Source: Ceratobasidium sp. AG-K
Taxonomy: Eukaryota > Basidiomycota > Agaricomycetes > Cantharellales > Ceratobasidiaceae
Assembly: GCA_037039685.1 (NCBI GenBank)
Contig: JAWNGF010000014.1
Location: forward strand, 558,001 to 622,000
Direction: 5' to 3'
DNA: 64,000 nt
How positions within the stretch are numbered: position 1 is the stretch's first letter; the number at the start of each line of letters is the position of its first letter. Below are positions 55,177 to 64,000 of this stretch, piece after piece. A program made the position numbers and the translations under genes. The notes under the pieces were generated by a model, which saw only the letters and a program-made list of their open reading frames with translations, was not told where the DNA came from and did not search any database.

Positions 55177-57407
55177 CTATATGCCTTCAAGAATAAGCTC
55201 CTGGTGCTGCCTAGACCGGGGCTGCATATCAAACTCGAACGAACTCAGCTCCCTGAGAAAGCAGAATCAGAAATGCGCCCTTCTCAGCTTTGGTCAATCG
55301 TCACGTACAACAACGCGACATTTGGTAAATCTTGAATATTGGGAATGATTTCTTTCCCATTGGCGTCTTGCTTTCGAGAAAAGTTAAATGTTGCGAGCAG
55401 GGAGGTGACAAATATGAACATGGAAGCTTCTGCGAAATGATTTCCTGGGCATTTCCTAGTAGGTATATGCGTAAGATTAGAGGGTTGGTCCAATGCAATG
55501 ATGAGAATATAGCACATACCTTCTTCCCCAGCCGAATACGGGCGATGGCGGAACATCGGGATTCGAGAACCTGTCAGGGTTGAATGTATCTGGATCTTCA
55601 TAAACCCGCGGGTCACGGCTCATCGCCCTTTGTGATCAACGCAATTAAGCAATTATTCTGATTGTAGAAGGGCCACATACCAGATGTTCCCCATGCTTGT
55701 TAGCAAGACCAAAAATTAGGAGATGAGTTGGCTAGTGATCAAGTGGGATGGTTGTCTTACACAATAGTGCCCTTCTGGATATCATATCCCCGATATTCAT
55801 CGTCCTTAAAACAGGCGTGGGGAATGGCTATTATTCATTCCCCCAGCAACGTTAGGCCCAAGCGTTCGCCATTGTAAGGCCATCTACATACCCATAGGAA
55901 GAATAGGACGCCATTGTAATACTTCAGAGATAATTTTCTCCACGTACGGCAAACGGCCGCGGTCTGACATTTTCGGTAACGTTGCCGGCCCAAGTACTTG
56001 GTCAATCTCTTTTTGCCCCTTTCGCTGAGCTTCGGGATTCAGAATCATACCAGCAATGAAGTTGATAAGAGCGTTAGCGGTCTAAACAGCTATTGATAAG
56101 CGGTTCGTTGATGAGCAGTTTCACCAACTAACCGTATCCGTGCCGCCTGGGCAGATGTTTTATCCACAATTAGTTCGGGAGCTACCCCATCAAATGAAAG
56201 GTCTTACCCAAGAATATCGAAATTGCAACCTCCTTTAATCGCGAGTCCCTCTCTTCGTTGCTCAAATCATCAGCCGAAAAATCTTCTTGTAGCAGCGCAC
56301 TAAGAATCGAAGGCTCAAATTTCCCAGATGCCTGGAATAGGATGAGGGTTTCGCTTCCTCTGTGGCAATGATTCACATACAACTTGAGCCTTGGTCCATT
56401 CGAAAGGGTCATTGACTGCCTGATCTTTGTGCGCCTTCCACGCTCGAGCGGTACGTTTCCAGCCGGTTCCGGGGAACCAGTCTGGAAGGTAGGTCAAACT
56501 CGGGATAATGTTGACTAAAAAGTCTTCGGAGAGTACATTAGACTATCACCCCCGTAAGTGATCGAGCTTACTCTTGAACATTCCGGCCTCGGCGATGTGA
56601 TCTATTGCGTGTTTAGCATTAACCAGGAAGGGATCGCTGAAACTCTCGGGATGGTATCCATAGGCTAGCTGAAACATTGATGACCCCATGGTACTTCATT
56701 CAATGTAATTGGTGGGCCGTTTTCATCCCTCGGTAGAACGACTTACAAAAAAATCGCCTCCCTGACTGGCTCAAATGGTTGTGGGTCGTTTGAAACTCCT
56801 AAAAGTCGCTTTAACAGTAGGGGAACTTGTCGTTCTTGAGCTGGATAGAATTGAGTTATTGCACGCGCATTGAGCCAGCTGTTCATCATGCGACGGTGGT
56901 GACGCCAAAGATCATTGTATCCAACCATAGTTGGATTTTTTGACCAGTCAAATCTTGTATAAAATGGTCAGCTGCCGTACAAAAGCTTGTATCACGGACT
57001 GACAACGTGGGGTCCTTGATCATTGGGGGGCAGAACCTATCCGAGTACAAGCCTCCACGTTTGTCGAGCAAGTCGGACGCGGCTTGCGCGGAGTTGAGCA
57101 CGAGTAGATCATGACCTAGAAGCCTAAGGTACACAATGTCGCCTGCAGGTCATGAGCTATTGGTGCCAACTGGCCGAAAAATGACCCCACTGCTTAATTG
57201 CTTTCCCAGTATCATGAATGCCACACGCTCTATTCCCGGGGGTATCGACAGCACGTTTCCGAGTATCGGAAGGGATGCAGGAGACGGCGGGTGGCGGATT
57301 TTCTTCTGTCCCCTGGTTTTTTGATAGTGCCGAACGAGAAACACAGAGGAGAGTGTGAGAGTCGCATACAGAACGCTATGATAATCTATTATGTTCTTTC
57401 TGGACAT
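55177..57407 (-). CDS. Cytochrome P450 monooxygenase
   Basis: A many-exon minus-strand gene. It starts MSRKNIIDYHSVLYATLTLS (membrane anchor), then a proline-rich hinge HPPSPASLPILGN. Exon 1 is 57407-57191 and joins DIVYLRLLGHDLLVLNS. NDLWRHHRRMMNSWLNARAI gives the C-helix W..R. A 14-nt microexon near 56145 completes the I-helix motif GGTDTT. EVLQWRP is ExxR. NPDRFSNPDVPP is the PERF region, FGWGRR joins KCPGNHFAEAS as the heme loop with its cysteine, and the tail ends EFDMQPRSRQHQELILEGI. I saw no stop or frameshift once introns are placed. It resembles the multi-copy basidiomycete P450s often labelled O-methylsterigmatocystin oxidoreductase; substrate unknown. Confidence 0.87.
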
Positions 57408-58025
57408 GGTTGATAGTGGTGTCGCGCAAGCGATGGAAGTAGAGTTAGAGAATGTGACACCTCTACCTCTGCCTCTGCCGAGGTCTTATGCGATGCTTTG
57501 CTCACAGAAAATGCAAATACTTGCCCACTGGCCCTGCTAACGTCATAATCATGGGTAAAATGCCACGTTCCTTTGCATGTAATTTGAGAGATTTCAGGCT
57601 TCTGAGATTTACCAATTTAGGAATAATCTATTCCCTTCACACACTCGGCGCTTTTGTGCACGATGAGGGATTTCTGCCATTGGCCTATATCCAAGATTAT
57701 CCAGCAGTTGCCCTACCGACCATTGGCACCCACGGATGAAGGTTGGTGGATGGTAAGCGCCAGAGAGCGCCTCGTGGGACTTGTTCCATGCCATTAACTC
57801 GACAGGTTCCACATTCTGCACAGTGCATGCATGTCGTTGGCGGTCGCTTTTATGATAATTATCTTGTAACACGTAGTGAGTCTCGAGTGGGTAGCACTTC
57901 ACTTGATCTCCAGCAGGCTCAGCGGTCAGTTTTATGGCCGAGACGCATATCACGCCACGTGTTTCTATCCAGACAGTGTCTGTTCAATGATATCAAGCTT
58001 GGAGCCAAGAAGTTTCTGCCCTTTC
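57408..58025. other. Intergenic region between tandem P450 copies
   Basis: No coding feature recognised. CACGTG at about 57957. Confidence 0.35.
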
Positions 58026-60309
58026 CTACATGCACTCAATGAGAAACTCGCGATGCCTCTTGGACCGGGGCTGGATCTCAAATTCGAACGGCTTCATCTG
58101 CCTATAAATCCGGCCCCAGTCCAACACTGAGTAACATCAAGTGATGTACTTGAGAACTTACGCACAAAAGCAGGGAATTGGGCTCGTCCATGATATCAGG
58201 AGCTCTGCTCGTCCTATTGATACCTTTCCTTTGGCTGGAATCAAAGGTTGCAAGGAGAGAAGCAATGAAAACAAATAGTGAGCCCTCCACGAAGTGATTT
58301 CCCGGACATTTCCTTGTATATGCATGGAGTTAGAGTGTTCGAATTATGCAGTGGTAAGGAGAAAAATACATACCGTCGTCCCCATCCAAATAACGGGGAT
58401 GTTGGGACTTCTGGGTTCAAGAACCTGTCTGGGTTGAGCATACCGGGATCCTCGTAAAATACTTGGTCGCGTCCAATTGCCCTAAGCGACCAAAGAGTGA
58501 GTTCTGGGCTAGAATGAAAGAATTTTGTCTATACCATATGTTCCCGATACTGATAATAAAGACTAACGCGCCTAAACAATGAACCCACTCGTGCGCTGGT
58601 AATGATATTACTTAAACAACTTTACCTTTTTTGATGTCATACCCTCTACATTCATTGTCTTTGAAACATACTTGAGGAAGGCCTGATATTACCCTCCATC
58701 TGCTATCAGCCTTAAATCGTCCATACTAGGATGCGAACGGTTCACGCACCCGTAGGATTGATAGGACGCCGTCGTAGTAGTTCCATAATAACATTTTGTA
58801 TATAAGGAAGTCACTCGCGGTCCGATATCTTCAGGAGAGGCATTGGACCCAGAACCTGGTCAATTTCTTCTTGTGCTTTGAGCTGAATATAAGGATTTAT
58901 CACTATCGCAGCCACGAAGCTGACGAGGGCGTTTGCAATCTGCATGGGCCGCAAACCCGATACCAGTACAAATCTCGTCAGAAACGCTAAAACCTCATTT
59001 TATCCAGACTTGCCGTATCCATTCTACCTAAAGCGACCACGAAAGTTGTCAATGGCTATTCGGACAGGTGGAATTCGGTGCATTGTTGCGCAGCTTACCT
59101 ATGTGGCCTCTTTCAGGCGCATATTCCTTTCTGCTGAACTCAGCCCTTCAGTAATGCTGCCATCTTGCACAGCGCGCTTAGAATTGACGGCTGGAAAGTG
59201 CCGGATTCCTGATCATAAATAAATTGGAATCCCCCCGTAGTGACCACGGGAAATTGCACATACACCCTGGAATTTAGTCCAGTCAAAAAGAAGGTCGACT
59301 GCACTGTCCTTTTGCACCTTCCATGCTCGAGCTGTACGCTCCCGGCCGGTCCCTGGAAACCATTCTGGGACGTAAGTCGAAATATATTGACCAAAAAATC
59401 TGGAGATAGTATGAGTAAGCCCACGAGGTCGAATGACTATTGGGGAAGACCTACTGTACTTGTAAACATCGCAGCTTCGGCAACGTGGTCAGTTGACTCT
59501 TTCGCATTCACGCAGAACAGGCCATTCGTACTCTCAAGGTGGTACCCGTATGCTAATTGAAAGACTGAAGATGTTGTAGTGATTTGAATACGCTTGAGTG
59601 CATTGAGAAGGTTTGTTTATTGAGCTCGAAAATCAACGTACAAAAATAGCGCTATTTGACGGGTTCGAAAGGCTGCAGTTGACGTGACGCCTCAAGTAGA
59701 CACCCCAAAAGTCCTGTTGCTAGACGCTCTTGTAATGCATGGAATTGAACTACTGTATGGGCGTTCAGCCAATTGTTCGGCACACGGTGGTGATGACGCC
59801 AAACGTCATTTAGCCCAACATAGTGATATTGGCAGACCAATCAAACCTGTCGCGCAGAACGATAAGATCGGTATTAGCGAAGTGACTGATGAGACAACGT
59901 GAGATGAGCTTACAATGTCGGATCTTTGAGCATTGGAGGACAAATCCGGTCCGAGTAGAGTCCTCCGCGCGTTTCAAGAAGGTCTGACGCGGCTCGGACA
60001 GAGTCAAGTACAAGCATGTCTTGCCTCAACAGCGTCACGTATACCATGTCACCTGATGGAGATATCATCAGTTATGGGTGCCAAGATGTCAACGGGAACT
60101 CAATTATTCAACTGCTTCCCTAGTAGCATGAATGCTATGCGATCCGGCCCTGGAGGTATCGGAAAAATCTTGTCAAATATTGACAGCAAGCTTGTCGCCG
60201 CCAGACTGACGTTAGGTAGTTGTGCAGCGTCACCAAGGTCAAGGGCCGTTATCTTTAAGCTGGGGCAAGCTCTTTGGGCAGGGGGGCTGCTGTTCGAGGA
60301 TGCGGTCAT
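58026..60309 (-). pseudogene. Cytochrome P450 pseudogene, tandem paralogue
   Basis: Collinear with the gene at 55177-57407 in exon order and intron sites. Homologous pieces include IPPGPDRIAFMLLGKQL, NDVWRHHHRVPNNWLNAHTV, VPEWFPGTG, QVCFKDNECRGYDI, PDRFLNPEVPTSPLFGWGRR, KCPGNHFVEGSLFVFIASLL and FEFEIQPRSKRHREFL. Lesions: in-frame TGA at 60100-60102 after the first domain, TGA at 58811-58813 where the intact paralogue has a codon between SDR and LPY, and a 7-bp deletion near 59375 (V-N-I.../TYVPEW region) that shifts frame. The heme loop is still intact, so decay is recent. Confidence 0.85.
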
Positions 60310-61276
60310 TGTATCGCGAGACGACGGCTGGACTGTCGGATAGTCCTAACTACAATCGATGAGATTGTTAGCCACACTATCCGGAGCGTGGTTATCGCGT
60401 GATGCGTGGGGGATGTAATTGAGTGCCCAAGCGCTGGGCCAACACTCCGCGATGCATGTACCTCATTGTGATTATCCTTATGCGGGCGCGAAATGGACGA
60501 CGGATTGGCTGTGTTGGATATAGCCAGGGTGTTATTAGGCACTTGACCCGGAACACACCATTTGTGGGTGGGGGAATGCGCATATGGTTGTCAATTTCAG
60601 CGATTTCACGGTTCCTGAGACTGAACTTGGCGTTCTGACATCGGCCGGTTATCCCGAACGTGGGTCACGTCAATGAGAGAAACAGCTGCATAAGGTTAAC
60701 CCCCACGATTGATGCATGTACCAGGGAGGAACGGTTCACGTTAAGCCCCAGAGTTGTAAATAGAATTCTAGCCTTTCCTTGAGCCTATGGATAGGAGAAA
60801 TGCCTTTCTCTATCATCTTAGGTTTTCTTCTATCTAGCGATATTACTGTTCAATTTCGAAGGCCCTTGGATCGCGAAATTTGGGATATTCGGTATGGAGG
60901 CCTAATGCATATGTGGCGGAGTGGGTTAAAAATGAACCGGTGCGATAACAGGCCCCGATACCGACCACTGGTCGCTGAATAAAGCCGAACGCGTTTACTT
61001 CAATAGGCCGTATTTGCGAGTAAATACTCTGTTCGTGCGATCCATGCACGAGCGTACTTAAGGCAATCGCAACACTTGTTTGGTTGATATAGGAGCCTTC
61101 TTCAGGGGCGGAAATCTTGGCCAAAATACTCAAATATGAAGAACAGTAGTATTATTGCCACTAGTGGTGGACTCCTCGTAGTGCCAGATGGGCGCAACCA
61201 GTATCTTGCAATCGGCTAGCTAATAGCTATGGACCTGGGGTACACGCTACGGCACCAAACCAATTGCTGGTCGCAC
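60310..61276. other. Intergenic region
   Basis: No gene recognised; short frames only. Confidence 0.35.
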
Positions 61277-62594
61277 TCAGTTTTGAGTCGCCTTGATCAC
61301 CACAGGGATAACACCGCCAGTTGGCAAAGAATAAGCTCTATGTCCGAGGACTCGCAGAGCGGAGCTGATTGCACCACTATGCGCGGTGACCGAGATGACT
61401 GGCAAATGCAATGTTAGACCCCGAGTTGGCTCCCCTTTATGATAACGTACAAGTGTCCTTCGACCCAAGCAAGTTGCCAAAAATTGTGTCGAGGGCGCCT
61501 TTCAAACGAGTATCACTTTCGGTGCTAGTCTCTCTGTAGTCAGCGGTCCAAAGCTTATCCTGATACACCAGGTGAGTTGTTGGGGCACCTTAACGAGGAC
61601 CATGGGAACTTGCCTCTTCAGTAAATCCGGGTTCGATCCGGAAGTCGTTGTATGTTTCGCGAATATAGGATTTTGTCCGTCGCTTGTCGCAGGTGTGCAC
61701 TCCAATGACTTCACGAAGGCCCTGGACAAGACGCTGATATCTAGTTCGCACGGCGGCGTTCCGATCAAATACACACCTCCATCACGTAAGGCCGGACAAT
61801 ATCCTTCTTGCCTGATTCCGTCAAGAGGATCCCCGTAAATGTAATGTCCAAGGTGGAGGCAGCCCGAGACATGGGAGATGAGAAGAGTTTGGTGGGCTAC
61901 AAATTCGTCGATCGTCAAGCAACGACCGTGCGTTAGACTGAAACAGCCACTCACCAACGGAACTGGATCAGACTTGGCCAATTCGGTTGCCCATGCGTTA
62001 TGGGCGAGCTGCGCTTGTTGTTTTCCAAGGTCCGTCAAGAGTGCGTCGGCTGAAGGTCAAAGAGCTAAGTCACGCGATACCAGATGAAACTTGTAACACT
62101 CACGGCCCCAGGTCATATTCCCATCCCCATTCAGTTTGGACCAGTAGTCATCCCAACTCGCGGTGCCATAGAACGACTCGGCGAGGTTATCTAAATAACC
62201 ATATGAGTAATTATTGGCAATCTACAGACCAAGTCGGACATACGCCATCCCTGTCCGTGTCTTCCGAACCAACACACAGCGTACTTGACGCCCTTGGGAG
62301 CACCCTTTTGTAGCTTGTTGATGCTACTCTTGAAATCTGACCAATAGGTGGCTGACGTGTTGGCTTTGAGTCCAAAGGCAGGGGGATTCGGGCCGACTTT
62401 TGCTGGGTCAGTGCTAGCATCAGTTTGGATGAAATATCCTGGTACAACCTGCAATAGACATGTAAGGAAAAGCAATGACCGCAGCCCATATTAGTGCTGA
62501 CCTCGTAAGTGAATGTCTTGGGGGATGTGGAAACCGAGACAGACATCGCGCAAGCGCTAGCGGCTACACTCAAAAACGTAAGAAACGACACCAT
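61277..62594 (-). CDS. Histidine phosphatase (phosphoglycerate-mutase-like), secreted
   Basis: Eight minus-strand exons: 62594-62502, 62448-62244, 62190-62104, 62049-61955, 61896-61775, 61740-61614, 61559-61451, 61398-61277. They total 960 nt, 319 aa. MVSFLTFLSVAASACAMSVS is a signal peptide. GRHGQGWHNLAESFYG carries the nucleophilic His (RHGxGxHN). TDLGKQQAQLA, KLFSSPMSRAASTLDIT, CDKRRTKSYIRETY and SVTAHSGAISSALRVLGH (second catalytic His) are in family order. Intron 6 (61560-61613) uses a GC donor (GAG|GCAAGT). Such fungal proteins resemble the yeast Pmu1/Det1 type and are named for mutases but are probably phosphatases; the signal peptide argues for export. Confidence 0.87.
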
Positions 62595-62976
62595 CGCAGG
62601 TAGAGGTGGAAGAAGATACAGACACTTGCGCTCGAACTGCTAAATATCCCAGTATTGTCTGGTCAAATTCCAAGCTGTCTTCCCAGTGTCCGCATGGACG
62701 TCAAAGCAAGGCATTCTTCGATCACGTGTCTAAGCCAGAACTCTTCCCACAACCAATCCTCGGCGTTTATCCAAGCACGTGTACCAGCTGGGTAATTATT
62801 AAACGCTCTTCGACTGGGGAGCCAAGTGCTTCCAAGGGGAATCAGAACATAGAAGGATCATCAAATGTAAAGTTGAAGTCGTGTTCATGGAATTAATACC
62901 AATACAGTACAATTTTGGGTAAAATCTCATAACAAGCTACATGTTCAACCTGAAAAGCATGGATCAACTCGATGCT
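62595..62976. other. Short intergenic region
   Basis: Promoter of the phosphatase and 3' flank of the TBC gene; CACGTG motifs at about 62725 and 62777. Confidence 0.35.
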
Positions 62977-64000
62977 TCAGAAGTCAATCAACTGGATTCG
63001 CTCACCAAAATGACTCTGCGCGTTATGCCACACACTACTCAACAGGAACGCCTCGCTCAACAATAGCTCTATTTCATGATCTGTCCAGTCCTGAGTCGGA
63101 AGCGACTGGAGGAACATGATGATTCCCTACAGCCCAAGTAAACAAATGTTGTTTAGAGTGTATAGGAAGTAAACAAACCTGAAAATCCATTGCCTTCAAT
63201 TTGTCCGACCACTTGACAAGAAACGCGGAGCAGACGTATAAATGAAATTGGGAGAATGAATCTGTCCCCTCCGCCTAGAATGCCAAAATGTCAAACCTTG
63301 ACGGAAACCGGGGATACAATGACTCACAAGATACGTATCCCACATTCGAATCGTATTCTTCACACTCAACTCACGCATGAGCAAGCAATTCATCCACCTA
63401 AACGCGAATTGCATAAACTCGACGCTTTGGGACTCGAGGTGCGCAGCAAGGGGGGCTTCACAGCTGTTCTATCAGATTCCGACCCAGAGCAGCTCGAGTA
63501 AGCGACTCACCATCTATCCGCTTAACAAGCTCCGCCATTCGTTTAACACTTCGGTGTATCCCAGGTTGTTGTGAAATGTAATTATCCTGGATTCCGTCTA
63601 GCAATCTCGACAAGCACCAAAACGAGTCCGCCTCGATGGCGTTGAGGATATGTTCGGGCAAACATCCAGGATCGTAGGTTTCGGGGTCCGCATCTGCCAC
63701 CACCGAATCAATTAGATGATCCAACGAGGGTGAGAAGGCGCACCTATATAGGCCGACAAGAATATTTGGTAGAAAGGCGTAACCAGATCGTTTATACCCT
63801 GCACGTATCCACTCGCCGGGTGTCGTATCGCCCAGACGTATAATATGCGCTCAAGGCTCTGCGCCACTGTCAGCGTACTTCAAACGAGGCGGTCTAAAAA
63901 CTCACTTGATGCGTTCCAGCTTCCATCCAGAGCCTAACACCAGGCCTCGTTCTTGGAACATCAATCTTAATCTGATGCCAGATCTGTTGGTCTAATCCCT
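62977..64000 (-). CDS. TBC-domain Rab GTPase-activating protein, Gyp1-like (5' end outside window)
   Basis: The minus-strand frame enters at 64000 as GLDQQIWHQIKIDVPRTRPG (the arginine-finger motif IxxDxxR). It continues through introns as SLERILYVWAIRHPASGYVQ-GINDLVTPFYQIFLSAYIG (YxQ glutamine finger), then SFWCLSRLLDGIQDNYISQQ, VEFMQFAFRWMNCLLMREL, TIRMWDTYL, FSQFHLYVCSAFLVKW, and a last exon ending GERIQLIDF before TGA at 62977-62979. Visible introns lie near 63730, 63470-63520, 63250-63310 and 63140-63175. Both catalytic fingers are intact. Gyp1/TBC1D22 proteins inactivate Ypt1/Rab1 at the Golgi. The N-terminal half lies beyond the right edge. Confidence 0.92.

Overview
The window looks like nuclear DNA of an agaricomycete fungus, most like Rhizoctonia/Ceratobasidium. 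Genes are split by many 45-75 bp introns. The families present are typical of those fungi: a NACHT-type WD40 protein tail, a DUF6535 membrane protein, TKL-like kinases, tandem P450s, QxW lectins, and a MACPF-jacalin protein. All assignments come from reading the sequence and from family knowledge; nothing was searched. There is one assembly gap, 84 N at 11011-11094.

0-24 kb is mostly single-copy genes: the 3' part of a WD40/STAND gene, an FKBP prolyl isomerase, a truncated P450, GET1 (tail-anchored protein insertion), a DUF6535 gene, an MDR oxidoreductase, a QxW lectin with a nonsense codon, an Ap4A phosphorylase, and the 3-hydroxyacyl-CoA dehydratase PHS1. The MDR and Ap4A phosphorylase genes seem to derive from one duplicated block in which each copy kept a different gene.

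24-28 kb holds two orphan promoter/first-exon remnants, an intact nine-exon protein kinase and a Rab-like GTPase.

28.8-49.7 kb is the most unusual part. It is an all-plus-strand tandem cluster that mixes three families. Family A is small acidic/coiled-coil proteins (4 copies). Family B is small basic-helix proteins with an acidic tail and the core GTPEGDIPDDWESS (4 copies). The third family is NADPH-dependent SDR reductases (3 copies, one with a nonsense codon). A and B are unrecognised but share a 12-nt first exon, usually a 34-nt second exon, and a two-box promoter with nearly fixed geometry. Two reductases carry arrays of ACCTCCAC at 14-bp spacing. A Ty1/copia element with 272-bp LTRs sits in intron 1 of one A gene and itself carries a 416-bp solo LTR of another family.

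50-64 kb: a MACPF-jacalin gene, an intron-containing tRNA-Ala(UGC), the ETF alpha subunit, an intact P450 and a decayed tandem P450 paralogue, a secreted histidine-phosphatase-family protein, and the 3' part of a Gyp1-like TBC RabGAP that runs off the right edge.
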